This document shows, piece after piece, positions 1 through 9,375 of a DNA stretch of 15,027 nucleotides. Within the stretch, counting starts at the first letter, position 1, and every line of letters begins with the position of its first letter. The translations under genes and the position numbers were made by a program. The DNA is from Chlamydomonas sphaeroides (Eukaryota; Chlorophyta; Chlorophyceae; Chlamydomonadales; Chlamydomonadaceae). Location of the stretch: assembly GCA_001662425.1 (NCBI GenBank), contig BDDC01001691.1:2446-17472 (forward strand). Reading direction: 5' to 3'. The notes under the pieces were generated by a model. The model worked only from the letters and a program-made list of their open reading frames with translations, was not told the DNA's origin and made no database searches.

Positions 1-1
1 C

Positions 2-2338
2 GGCGTCATCACCGTCGCCGACAGCAGCTCAATACGCGGCAATGCCGCATGGGACGGCGCTGGCGGCGCCTTCTGGGTGGGTGGTAGCCTGCAGCAGCTG
101 ACACTGTCCGCCAGCAGCACGGCTAACAACAACAGCGCCGCAACGGACGGCGGCCTGGGCTGGGTGGCGGGCTCCCTCGACAGGTTGCTGCTGGAGGAGG
201 GCAGCAGCGTCACAGCCAACCGTGCCGCAGCCGGTGCAGGCGGCGCCCTAAATGTGCTCGGCCACACAAGCGCCGTGGAGCTGCGGGTTGACAGCTCGGC
301 CAGCAGCTGCCTTGCGGGCACCTTCGGCGGGTTCCTCTTTGCGCCTGCGGGGCTGCAAGATCTCATCCTGACCAACGGCAGCCACATCAGCGGCAACGTG
401 GCCAGCGGTGGTGGTGCCATCATGGCGTCCTGGATCGGCAATGTGACCCTTGGGTCCCGCAGTGGCCTTGCCAACAACACGGCGTACAGCGAGGGGGGTG
501 CTATCAACGTGCTGTCAGACGTGCGTGGGGAGATCCGCCTGGCAGAAGGCTCCTACCTCCGCCGCAACCGGGCCCTGGCCGCCTCGGGCGGGGCGGTCTC
601 CGTGAGGGGCAACCTTGCTCGGCTGGTGATTGGGGGAGGCAGCACGGTCAGCAGCAACTACGCAGCAACGGAGGGCGGCGCTATCCGTGTGGCGCTCATC
701 AGTCAGGTCGTGCTATCTGGCGGCAGCCGCCTCGTGGGCAACACGGCCGGCGCTTCTGGTGGAGCGCTCTGGGCGGTGCAGATAGCAGAGCTAAGCATTA
801 CCGATGGCAGTCAGCTGCTCAACAACTCAGCATCTGCAGGCAATGGGGGCGCCCTGTTTGTGGATGAGGCCCTGCTGAGCTTACAGGCCAGCAACGCCAC
901 CCTAGCCAACAACGCAGCTCAGGGTGATGGAGGCGCCATCCGAGCCGGCCTGCAGCTGGCTCAGCGGCATGCCTGGGCTCTGACTGATGTCAATATCACC
1001 AGCAACAAAGCCCGGCGTGGTGGCGGCCTGCTGCTGATCGGTGCCCTTGTGACCGCGACACCCAATGCCAGCACCTCGTCAGACGTCAGGCTGACAGCCT
1101 GCCTGCTTTCTGGCAACCAGGCAGCTGTGGATGGAGGGGCCATTGTGGTCGTCATCAGCAACCAAGCAGCCTCCAGGCAGGATGCTTCGCCCTTGATCCT
1201 GAGCCTTAACGCCAGCACCCTTGAGAGCAACAGCGCTCTGGCAGGCCAAGGAGGTGCCATCTATGCTGGCTACGGCAGGCTTCAGTTGTTTGCTTGCACC
1301 TTTGCCAACAACAGTGCTGGCACGGACGGTGGTGCAGTCTATGCAGTCTTGGGACCCAGCACCGTCAGCATGGAGGCCCTCCAGGCAGCAGCCCACAACT
1401 TCCATCAGACGGACTCTTACGATGCAAGATGGCAGCAGGACTGCAGCCTGTTTGCCCAGCGTCATGTTCCCCACTGCCTCACACTTCCAGCCCACGCCCT
1501 TGCAGCCCTGTCGGTCTGCGGCAGCTGTTTTGATAGCAACAGAGCTCAGCAACTGGGTGGTGCCGTGGTGCTCAGGGGCAGCGACCTAGCAAGCCAGCGG
1601 ACCGCTATCTCACAGGCTTGGGTCACCGACACCATTGTCAGGGGCAACACGGCTGGCCGTGCGGGTGGCGGTCTTGCCTTTCTCAGGAGCAATGACCCCA
1701 GGGCACGCGCAGCACCCGACCGGCTCAGCAGCAATGGGACTGCTGCCAGCACCGTACTGCAGCTGTCTACAGTCGTCCTCAGCAACAACACCGCCACTTC
1801 AGACGTGGCGGTGTGTGGAGGCGCCCTGCTGCTGCAAGGCCCAGATGTTGCCTTTACAGTCAACCAGTCCCTGATCACCAACAACATGGCAGTGTCAGGT
1901 GGAGGGCTGTGTGCCCTGGACGCACAGTCCTTGTTGGTCAGCGAGAGCAACCTCGCCGGCAACACAGCAACGGCAGGCCCCGGTGGTGGCCTACTAACTG
2001 AGCGCAGCCTCTTTGTTGAGCTGCGGTCGTCAGTCGTCAGCTCAAGCTCAGCCTCTGTTGGCGGCGGTGTCTACATTGCTGGTGTTCCTGCTGAGCAAAT
2101 CGACGCTGGCTCGAGCGTTCTCCGTGTCAGTAACAGCTCGTTTGCTGGCAATCGTGCAACAGCGTCAATGCAAGGCCTGCCAACTGGCATCCGAGCCCTT
2201 GCTGGCCATGGCGGTGCACTCTTCCTGGGGCACCGAGTGGCCGCTGCCCTCGAGAACGGCTGCACGTTTGACAGCAACAGCGCTGCGGTGGCCGGCCCCG
2301 GCATAGCTACGCGTCAGAACATGGGGCAATGCAGCCCG
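2..2338 (+). other. Exon 1: Pmp-like beta-helix repeat region
   Basis: An uninterrupted frame of 779 residues made of about twenty imperfect repeats. Each repeat has a GGA-I/V/L or GGG-L/V turn (for example EGGAINV, EGGAIRV, DGGAIVV, DGGAVYA, GGGVYI), preceded 6-15 residues earlier by N-N/S-x-A or G-N-x-A. This is the signature of chlamydial polymorphic membrane protein repeats, which fold as a right-handed beta-helix. Composition is rich in Ala, Ser, Gly and Asn with many N-x-S/T sites, which fits a secreted, glycosylated domain. A non-repeat insert with several Cys lies at about 1375-1530. There is no start Met or signal peptide because the exon begins before the window. The last 120 bases (2219-2338) are matched in the right copy with three silent differences by eye. 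The splice donor at 2339 is GTGAGA. Confidence 0.85.
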
Positions 2339-5300
2339 GTGAGAGTTAGGGCAGTCTCAGTACGGACGTAGGCGGGGGTGTGCGTGTTTTGCGCATGGCC
2401 GCCCTGCAGTGTTGAGCTTGCAACTCACCACCCAATCAGCCGGCTCATACGTAAGCACTACGGTAGGTGCCCCCACTTGAATTGACAAGCGCCGCCTTCT
2501 GTGATGTGCGCTGCTGCCGCATGCTGCCAGGACTCCGCCGCCGTGCTGGGGCTGCCTGCTTCATCTGCAGACAGCACGCTGCAGGCACTGGACGCTGCTG
2601 CCCGCATGGGCTGCTGGCCGCTCATATTGCACGATGTGCGGCCTCTGGTGGCGGTGGCGCAGCTGGCCATCCGACGGCTGGCGGCTGTCAGTGACGTCAC
2701 TGTACGTGCGGTCAGCTCTGTGGCGGTCAAGGAAGCCCCTCCCGTTGGCGAGTCGCGGGCCAGCCGGCTGGTGTGGTCCGAGGACCTGCAGGCCAGCGCC
2801 ATCTGGGTGGGTTGCTCACAGCAGCCTGCTGCAGGTGCTGGCGCACAGTCCAGCACAGCAGCAGCAGCAGCAGTAGTGGCGGGCCTGGTCTTGGAGGCTA
2901 TGCGGCAGAGCGGTTCCTCGCTGCCCCGCCCCAGCTACGTGGCCAGGCTGGAGGAGCAGGTCGGGCAGTGCACCACCGGGGCCAACAACGGCAACAGCAC
3001 AGCAGCGTCGAACGCCACAATTGGCAGCGGCCTCAGCGGTGGACTGTGGGGTGGTTTAGCGGGCGGTGCCGTTGTCAGCGCACTCCAGAGCTGGCTCTTC
3101 ATTGGCCCAGCCCGCCTGCAACTGTACTTGATAAGCGAGGCAGCCGATGGCTCTGTGGAAGAGATCATGGTCCCGGCCGGTCAGCACCTCAGTCTGCGGC
3201 CGGGCCAGCAGTACGGCATGCGGCTTCAGCTGGTGGATGAGGCGGGCAACGCAGTCACGGGTAGGTTTCATTTGGACGTAACGCATGTTTATTTGTTATA
3301 GTGCAAGAGCGAGGAGCAGGCACGGCAAGCATGCGACCACACATACAAGTCACGTGCGTGTCGCACCACACACAGCTAGTTCACCTTGGCCCTGCTATGT
3401 ACATGTCCCTTGCCTCTGCCGCAGACGGCTATGAGCTGCCACCTGTGGACATCAGCGTCAGCCCTGGAGCACTGGCGGAGCTGCAGACCAGCCCGCAGAC
3501 ACAGACAACGCGCCGCGGGGATGCAGTGTGGGACCGTGTAGAGCTGCAGGGCTGGAGTGGCACCAACTACACGCTTGTGTTCACCGTCACGGCCCAGGAG
3601 GCAGCCGGCCTCAATGTAAGCAGTAGCGCACACAGGATGGCACGTGCAGGCCTCCATTTGGCTTGGGCGCATGTGCTTTCGGGATGGGTGCTGCTGCTTG
3701 CCTTGGTCAACTGCGTTGCTTGCATGACCTTACCATGCTCTCCTGGCCTATCACTCTACCCTCATCAGGTACCTCCGCTGCAGCACCCACTGTCTCTGTT
3801 GCCCTGTGCCCTGGGAGACGAGGTGGTCCCCAGCACGGACAAGGCACGGCCGGCCCTGACCAGCTGCCTCGTGTGCCGCCAGCAGCAGTTTGGGCTGTGG
3901 GTCGACCCACGCAATGCCAGCCTGGACGCTGGCAGCTCTTTTGGTGACACTTCGGTCCAGGCATCGGTGCTGTCATCACGCCTCAGCCGCTGCAGCAGCT
4001 GCCCGCCCTACGCCACCTGCCCTGGCGGCCCCGTGCTGGCACCTGTCCGAGGCTTCTGGCACTCGGCACCCAACAGCACCGAGGTGCACCGCTGCCTGAA
4101 CGAGGACGCCTGCACCTCAGATGCCACCAGCCTGGCAGCTGTCCTTCAATCCGTGGCAAAGGATCTTGAGTCCCTGTACGAAGGCCAGGACGCCAGCGGT
4201 CCACTGCTGGCTTGCCAAGAGGCCTGGTACACATCAGAGCCCCCCGGCACTGCCATGATTTGGAGCTACGAGCAGGCGCTGCAGAGCGGCAACACAACGG
4301 CAGCCTCTGGCCACTGCCTGCTGTGGGGCAGGGACTCGGACACAAGCGCTGGGTACATGCAGCGGCAGTGCGCCAATGGCTACTCGGGCCGTCTGTGTGC
4401 CGTGTGTGTGGATGGGTACTTCCTGACAAACGAGTTCGAGTGCCAGCAGTGTGTGAATGGTGTGCGCACGGTCTTCCTTGGCATTGCTGCCTTCATCGTG
4501 ACCATCCTCCTCATTCTGTACCTGGTGTGGACCAACTTCAATGACGACTACACCAGCTCCGATTACCAGCAGGGGTCAGGGCATGTGACCGCCTCTGACA
4601 AGCTCAAGGTGAGGGCAGGGAATAAATGAGGAATACGTACTGTATGTCTAATGGTTCGTTTGGATGGCTGTCTACCTGTGGCACTGGGTGTGTGAGTGAG
4701 TGCAAACATAGCCCGGCCCTGCCCGACACACACAACCCTGCATATGCGGCAGCATGCTGCCCACTAATCTACTTTATTCATCAACCCATGTACAGATCCT
4801 CATCACGCACCTGCAATATGTGGTCATCATAACACGCCTCAACCTGAACTGGCCAGAACCAGTGGTCAAGTTGCAAAACGCCTTTGGCACCATCACCGGT
4901 GCCACGAATGTGTTGTCCTTCTCCCAGTCTTGCTTGTATGCCGGCCTCACATCTGAGGGCCGCTCCCGGGTGCAGCTGCTCAGTGCGCTCTTCATCCCCA
5001 TTAGCTCAGCAGCTGGTGCGCTGGTGATATGGGCCATACGGTGAGCTGCATGCATGCAGGGTCGCCGTGGCTGGGTCAGCAGTTATTGGGCATTCTGCAA
5101 TGCATAGCGGGGCTACAGGACAGCACTGTCTGTGTCCATGGTGCTAGCTGCCATTTTCCAATAGTCGGTTTCGTCTCTTTCCTCACCAGGTACTTGTTCT
5201 TCCGCCAGTCCCTGCTACGCCGCGGTGTCACCACTGCTGCTGGAGGGCGCCGACAGCGCACCATAGACTTCGATGACAAGCAGTCGTGTGAACAACAGGA

Positions 5301-7184
5301 GGATCCGCCTGCGCCCAACACTTTCGAGGGCAGGACCACGCCCCTGCAGCAGCTCAGCAGCGGCCTAGCACGCGTCAAGAGTGCCCTTACGAAGATTACC
5401 CCCCGCGCCTCTAAGCCACACAGCACCATCGTGCACCTCGACCAAGCGCTCAGCCTGCCTCGCCAGCTGCTGCTGGTGTTGCTGATCGCCGTGTTCGTGC
5501 TCTACCCCTCGCTGGTGCAAGTCTCGCTGTGCATGTTTGCCTGCCGCTCCCTGGACAGCGGCACAGGCCCCTTCGCCGCCTTGCAGCAGGTAAGCTATGC
5601 ACATCGCCATGATGGCTTGTGTCTAATGCTAGCTGCTGTGTGCTTGCTACACACTGTTGAACAATTCTTTCCAAGCTCGCACTCTGGCATGCTGATCTCG
5701 ATCATCCCCAGGCCACCTGGTCCCGTGGCTACTGGCTGCGCAACATGGACCTACAGTGCTACACGGGCGTGCATGCCAGCTTCTACCTGCCGCTCGGCAT
5801 TGTGTGCATCCTGGTGCTGTGCGCGGCGCCACCCATAGCGCTGTTCAGCATAATGTGGGCTCATCGAAAGACGCTCAAGGAGACCAGCACCATGATGATG
5901 TACGGCTTCCTGTACAGGCGATACAAGTAAGCTCGTTCATACCTATAGTATGTAATTCGGTGTGCCATCGATCCTTGCACATCACGCACTATGCATCTTT
6001 GCTGAAATATAGATAGATTTAGTTACAACACGTGCAGAGCCCGGGTCGTTGGATTAAGGAGGGCAGGCTGTGTGTGGAACCGAGTCCCCACGTACGGCCA
6101 CCACCGCATTGTTGCTGGTGGTCTCAATCCTGCCTCCACTGCCCTTCCTGCACAAGGAACCGCTACTGGTTCTGGGAGGCCGTCATGCAGCTCGAGGTGC
6201 TGGCGCTGGTGGTAGTGGACGTGTTCGCTCGCTCCCTGCACGAGATGCACCAGGCGCTGCTGCTGCTGGCGGTGCTCATCGTCATCGCTCTCATCAATAT
6301 GGGCTTCAACCCCATGAAGGCGCGGGTGCTGGCGGTCATGGAGTACGCCTCGCTGGGGGTGTTGTCACTCACCATCGTGCAGGGACTAGTCTTCGTGGGC
6401 ACGTATGGCGGCGATGCAGATGTGTCCAAGGTGGGTGGGTGGCACCCACCATGGGCTAGTAGCTTGCGCTTGGGGTCCATCTCTTCAGTTGCCTGCACCT
6501 AAGCTTGGGAGGACACTTCACCCTGCTGTATTGGAGATTCAACATCGCCCACAATGCCTGAATGTTGGCTTGTTGCAGGCGGCAGAGGACGCGGTGGGTG
6601 TCATCATTATCGTCATGCACACCGTGCTGCTGTGTGTCTTTGTTGGCCTCATCGCCAAGGTCAGCATGCCTGGAGCTCGCAAACGAGCCGCCAGAGCCAT
6701 GAGCTGGGTGCGTCGCCGCCGGGGAGCGCCCAATAAGGGTGCAGCCGCAGCCGATGACGGCAGTGGCAGTAATGGCCAGCAGACACTGCCATCTGGGGCC
6801 GCCGCCGCCTCAATGCGGTTCCACGAGCCTACGCAGCCGCTGTACGTGCCAGCTGACTTGGAGAGTGCGGTTGTGGGTGTCGCTGGCGGCGGCCACTGGA
6901 ACGGGGGCCAGGTCCATGCCATGGCCAGCAGCCCTCCTGGCCCTCCGCTGGTGATGCTGCCGACCCCCTTTGCTGCACAACAGCAGCTATCGCCCGAGCG
7001 AGAGACTTCTTTGGCCGGTGGCGTGAAGGAGGGTGGCGGGGGAGCCAGTGGCGGCGGCAGCTGCAGTGGCGAGGGTGATGTGCGGGCTGGGGTGGATGTA
7101 GGTGCTGTGGCTGAGAGCGAGGTAAGTGTGGACGTGTGTGGGGAGGAGCCGGCGGCGCCAAACGCACTCGGCAAGTGTTGCTAG
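2..7184 (+). CDS. Pmp-repeat / Ig-like / Cys-rich multi-spanning membrane protein, left copy (5' partial)
   Basis: Spliced gene cut by the left window edge. Exons: 2-2338, 2531-3260, 3425-3615, 3769-4608, 4796-5040, 5190-5589, 5712-5926, 6157-6430, 6579-7184. All introns are GT-AG (192, 164, 153, 187, 149, 122, 230, 148 bases). The exon sum is 5838 nt, giving 1945 visible residues and a TAG stop. Every exon-intron border recurs in the inverted copy at 10363-15027, which is the main support. Approximate residues of the visible part: 1-779 Pmp-like repeats, 780-1086 linker and Ig-like, 1087-1320 Cys-rich, 1321-1772 membrane helices, 1773-1945 tail. It is probably a surface receptor, adhesin or channel-like protein of the plasma membrane. 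Pmp-like repeats joined to a multi-helix domain are known in algal and protist genomes, but the function is not established. Start codon, signal peptide and promoter lie outside. Exon 4 could instead start at 3784, which is also in frame. Confidence 0.85.
2531..3615 (+). other. Exons 2-3: linker and Ig-like beta-sandwich segment
   Basis: About 307 residues after the repeats, in exons 2531-3260 and 3425-3615. The first part is Ala-rich and of unknown fold. The end of exon 2 and exon 3 form a beta-rich unit: a strand ending VDEAGNAVT, then ISVSPGAL, then a final strand TNYTLVFTV. This is the pattern of filamin-like or bacterial Ig-like domains. The phase 1 intron (3261-3424) falls in a loop of this unit. 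Assignment to an Ig-like fold is inference from strand pattern; there is no diagnostic motif. Exon 2 carries a short CAG run coding for Ala that differs slightly between the two gene copies. Confidence 0.5.
2856..2873 (+). repeat. (CAG)6 microsatellite in exon 2
   Basis: Six CAG units read as GCA (Ala) in the coding frame. The matching place in the right copy (about 14371-14395) is interrupted and codes one more residue (a Gly among the Ala). Likely a slippage-prone site. Confidence 0.7.
3769..4608 (+). other. Exon 4: Cys-rich, EGF-like juxtamembrane domain and first membrane helix
   Basis: A 280-residue exon. It has paired Cys motifs: CLVC near its start, then C-SSC-PPYATC, then C-ANGYSGRLCAVC-VDGYF and C-QQC. 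The YSGRLC-x2-C-x-DGYF stretch resembles the last loop of EGF or laminin-type modules. This region joins the repeat ectodomain to the membrane in related Pmp-containing eukaryotic proteins. The first clear membrane helix follows at about 4471-4533 (FLGIAAFIVTILLILYLVW). About five residues differ from the right copy over the whole exon, making it the best conserved coding block seen. Disulphide pairing is inferred. Confidence 0.7.
4796..6662 (+). other. Exons 5 to start of 9: multi-helix membrane domain
   Basis: Five exons code for a membrane domain. Hydrophobic helices, beyond the one ending exon 4, lie at about 4810-4850 (weak), 4979-5038, 5464-5540, 5781-5858, 6190-6228, 6259-6309, 6335-6406 and 6594-6662. 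A polar stretch of about 90 residues (exon 6, about 5215-5460) separates two helices and is probably cytoplasmic. A conserved-looking block spans the exon 7/8 junction: GFLYRRYKNRYWFWEAVMQL. Such an aromatic Y-x2-RYW-x-WE segment leading into a helix is seen in the C-terminal membrane part of algal Pmp-repeat and TRP-like proteins (my recollection, not checked). No pore or ligand motif can be assigned with confidence, so transport versus signalling remains open. Confidence 0.65.
6005..6117 (+). other. 113-base insertion in intron 7 flanked by a 6-base repeat
   Basis: Intron 7 is 230 bases here and 117 in the right copy; the whole difference is one block. The block is bounded by TTGCTG at 5999-6004 and again at 6112-6117, while the other copy has a single site. 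This is what a small transposed element with a 6-base target duplication would leave. No terminal inverted repeats or coding sequence were seen inside. A deletion between short direct repeats in the right copy would look the same. Confidence 0.6.
6663..7184 (+). other. Cytoplasmic tail of left copy (low complexity)
   Basis: About 173 residues after the last helix. The tail begins with a basic stretch (ARKRAARAMSWVRRRRG), which fits an inside position, and continues rich in Gly, Ala, Ser and Pro, probably disordered. A 35-residue block after MSW is replaced by two Ala in the right copy (33 codons fewer). A strong splice donor, GAG/GTAAGT, lies inside the exon at 7122 on a codon boundary. Reading through it reaches TAG at 7182-7184, ending APNALGKCC. 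Confidence 0.7.
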
Positions 7185-8030
7185 CTAGCGGAAGCGTTGA
7201 AGCCCCAAGAGAGCTGAGAAGCGTGGGGTTGGCCCTTTAGGTGGATAGACCGAGAGGGCTGCTGCGTTTCGTGAAGAGCTCGAGCCGTGGCCTCCTGCTT
7301 GGCACCACCAGCGACTGATTGAGCATGCATGTGAGGTGTGAGTCCTTATTACTTGCTACTGTCAGTTGACATGTGCGTGTGTGCGTGTGTGAACACGTGA
7401 ATCGGAATGGCCGACATCAGTGCTTCGGTCATGCTGGCACGTTTGCTGGCACAGGCGCATGTGTGCACATGTGCAAGTGTGAACCTAACCCAGTTAACAC
7501 CATAATGAAAGCAGCGGTGCACCGTGACTGCCGTAATGAGCCTCGAGGCATTCGTGTCTTTTCCAAGGGCAGGAGTGTTTTGTTACTTGCATGTTACCGA
7601 GAAGGCCGTCCTTGTCTGAATATGTGTTTCAATGTATGCACAGCCTGCTGGCTGGCTGGCGTGTTCGTTGACCGCACCACCCTTGCTAGCTACCCTGGGG
7701 TTGGGGGCTTTGCTGGGCGCCAACTTCCTTTCCTTTTGATATGCTTACCTTCAGCAGGTTCGTGGTTTGTGCTGGCTGGACAAACTAGCACGTGCAACAG
7801 GCGTGCAGCTGTATGAGTGGTATAGCTGTGCATGAAAGCATGATGACACGTGTTGGTGGCATGTGGATAGGGTGGATGCCTGAGCAAGCCAAAGAAACCT
7901 ATCCCCATGGACTTGATCACAGGGCGGCCCTGTCAACAGACGCACGCACATACCACCTTGCGTGCATTATGGGTCCGTACATGCTGCACACGCATAGCTA
8001 GGCAGCTGGCTGTAAGAGTGTACGCACTGT
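7185..8030 (+). other. 3' region of left copy, probable 3' UTR
   Basis: No convincing gene. The stretch aligns with the downstream region of the right copy in blocks, with many small indels. It contains GT-rich sequence at about 7373-7392 and about 83 bases (within 7390-7472) absent from the right arm. Long 3' UTRs are common in green algae. It probably ends near the TGTAA at 8011. Its last part could also be intron if the alternative last exon at 8098 is used. Confidence 0.5.
8011..8015 (+). terminator. Putative poly(A) signal TGTAA, left copy
   Basis: TGTAA is the usual chlorophyte polyadenylation signal. It lies 827 bases after the stop, inside a conserved block (GGCTGTAAGAGTGTA) also found in the right arm. 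No other TGTAA was noticed between the stop and this point. Confidence 0.5.
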
Positions 8031-8097
8031 GAGGCCCACACATGCACCCGCAGCAGTGCACAGCATCGGCGCCATGCACTTGCTTGGCTGCTTGCAG

Positions 8098-8298
8098 GCT
8101 CAGTACGGAATCAAACTCCGGCTCAAGCAGGAGCCCATTGGCCACGTTGGGCTTGCTTCACCGGCTCAGCCCCACCTACAAACCAGGGCTTGTATTTTAC
8201 CCGCTGCCAAGTCACCTGGGGTGGGTGACTTCCCAATGCCTTGCGGGGTTAAGTCAACCAAGGTGGCGCCAAAGACGGTAGAGCCTACCAAAAATTAA
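8098..8298 (+). CDS. Possible alternative last exon of left copy
   Basis: Acceptor-like sequence GGCTGCTTGCAG precedes 8098. Joined to the in-exon donor at 7122 (intron 7122-8097, 976 bases), the frame stays open for 66 codons and ends at TAA. The right arm has the same acceptor and its own donor, also in phase. Within the exon an octapeptide IGH-V/A-GLAS is kept in the same frame in both arms despite indels around it. Against this: the intron would be far longer than the others, and similarity is lost after 8160. Treat as a hypothesis. Confidence 0.25.
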   Translation, partial: AQYGIKLRLKQEPIGHVGLASPAQPHLQTRACILPAAKSPGVGDFPMPCGVKSTKVAPKTVEPTKN

Positions 8299-9195
8299 AA
8301 TATTGGGTGACTTTTCTTTCCAGCAACTGCCTGAGGTCACCAAGGCCGGATGACTTCAGCCCCAGATGGCCAACACGTTGGGTAACTAAGATACAAGCCG
8401 TGCTACAAATTTGGCCAGGCTGGTCAGGGGTTCCGTTCCTGCAGTGATGCTGTGCAGGATGCAGTCAGGCACTTTGGCACGCTGCCGCCAAGGCATGTCC
8501 TCAGGCTCACCCAGCATGAGGGCATCGCTGGCGCCTGAGGAGGGGGTGGTGATGAAGCTGGTGCTGAAGTAGCAGGGCAGGGTCTGCAGGGTTATTAGCA
8601 GGGCTGCTGACATACAGTCCCAGAATCGCATTGCAGACTAATTGGGCAGCCACACATGACGGCTCTCCCCTTGCTTGCCGGTAAACATGCCATGCTTGTG
8701 GTGTGCCTGCTATCCTACAGCAATGGCCAATGGCTGGGCCTGGCAAGGTGGGGCTAAGTCGCGCACATAACACTACCACCCCCACGTCTCCCTCACACCA
8801 GGTGCCATACACCTCAGCACCTCTCTAACCCATTCCTCCAATTCATATGCTCCATGTTGGCTGCTGCACATAAGGGACTTGTTGGTGGCTGCACTCATTT
8901 GCTGCTTGTCGTGACACACTGTATCAATGGTACAGCATGCACGGTCCACTGTGAGTGGCTGACAGGATTCCTGGCACAGGGGTTGCGCCCCAGGTGCACT
9001 GGCAGAGCCATGGGGATGGAGGTGTCCTTTAAGAGTGCAGCACCGGATGGTGGCTGCCCCTCCAGACTGTGCTGTGCCAATGAACACATCGTGTCATGAC
9101 ATGCTGCTGAGCCATTGAGATGATGGCCGCCAGATCCTGCAGCTGGGAGAAGGCATTGTGTTACCCCTGTGGCGGGCCAGCAGCCACTGTGGTTG
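8161..9195. other. Loop between the inverted arms
   Basis: About 1 kb with no counterpart on the other side. No complete gene was recognised. It holds a small hairpin (AAGTCACC at 8209-8216 with GGTGACTT at 8224-8231), an AT-rich patch near 8289-8305, and exon-like stretches on the - strand (8511-8583 and around 9094-9160). It could be unique sequence present before the duplication, or the remains of a gene. Confidence 0.5.
8511..8583 (-). other. Orphan exon-like stretch in the loop
   Basis: On the - strand CTAATAACCCTGCAG (branch-like site and acceptor) precedes 73 bases with an open, natural-looking codon pattern reading TLPCYFSTSFITTP then SSGASDALML, followed by the donor GTGAGC at 8510-8505. 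The frame also stays open through the putative donor to about 8386. I do not recognise the protein. It may be a fragment of a gene on the - strand or a chance match. Confidence 0.25.
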
Positions 9196-9298
9196 TGATG
9201 CAAGCCCTGCATGGCCAATGGATGGGCTCCTGCTTGAGCGGGTCAACAGACTGTAGAAGGCCACTTGATTTAGCTGGATGATTCCATGCATACTGCGC
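9094..9298 (-). CDS. Possible alternative last exon of right copy
   Basis: Mirror of the + strand candidate at 8098. The acceptor CTGCTTGCAG ends at 9299. A GTGAGT donor at 10366-10361, in the tail of the right gene, leaves phase 2. Joined to 9298 it reads on from ...GVDGM to RSMHGIIQLNQVAF and stops at TGA (9094), adding 68 residues after that Met. The octapeptide IGHAGLAS sits in the same frame as in the left arm. The implied intron is 1068 bases, much longer than the other introns, so confidence is low. Confidence 0.25.
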
Positions 9299-9359
9299 CT
9301 GCAAGCAGCCAAGCACATGCCACAAAGTACGCTGTGCACAGCAGGTTGTACATGAGCAT
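9270..9359 (-). other. Short hydrophobic frame (29 codons)
   Basis: ATG at 9359 opens a small frame coding MLMYNLLCTAYFVACAWLLA, then nine more residues, and stops at TAA. It would make one membrane helix. It overlaps the possible alternative exon in another frame. In the left arm only the ALAWLLAG part is similar and the initiator is absent. Probably not a gene. Confidence 0.15.
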
Positions 9360-9375
9360 CACGGTGCTTACACTC

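Larger units (their letters stand above)
2219..8160 (+). repeat. Left arm of large inverted repeat
   Basis: Pairs with 15027-9196 read in reverse. The pairing covers exons, introns and downstream sequence. The true outer end is unknown because the right arm meets the window edge while still paired; positions 1-2218 may also belong to the repeat. Confidence 0.9.

Noticed and set aside
961..1965. Several - strand and alternative + strand frames inside the repeat exon
   Set aside because: Low-complexity antisense or frame-shifted shadows of the Pmp-like coils, which have a clear repeating motif in one frame only.
4626..4832. Small + strand frame across intron 4
   Set aside because: It lies mostly in an intron with good GT-AG borders; exon 5 is read in a different frame that is kept in both copies.
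6005..6117. tRNA-derived SINE based on a B-box-like GAACCGAGTCCC
   Set aside because: The match to the B-box consensus has at least two mismatches and no good A box was seen; recorded only as an insertion.
6539..7174. 211-codon Pro/Thr-rich open frame on the - strand
   Set aside because: It is the antisense of the Gly/Ala/Ser-rich tail exon of the left gene. GC-rich repeats keep the opposite strand open, and the + strand frame is supported by splicing and by the right copy.
7483..7490. AACCTAACCC-like telomere motif, also near 9906-9915 on the other strand
   Set aside because: One unit only in each arm and inherited by both; no array.
7373..7816. 147-codon frame after the left gene
   Set aside because: Starts in a GT-rich tract. 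The matching part of the right arm (9600-9839) shares the frame but changes fall at all codon positions and there are many indels, so it looks non-coding.
8773..9087. 104-codon Cys-rich frame on the - strand of the loop
   Set aside because: No recognisable domain or convincing splice context and no counterpart in the left arm; a chance frame is the simpler reading.
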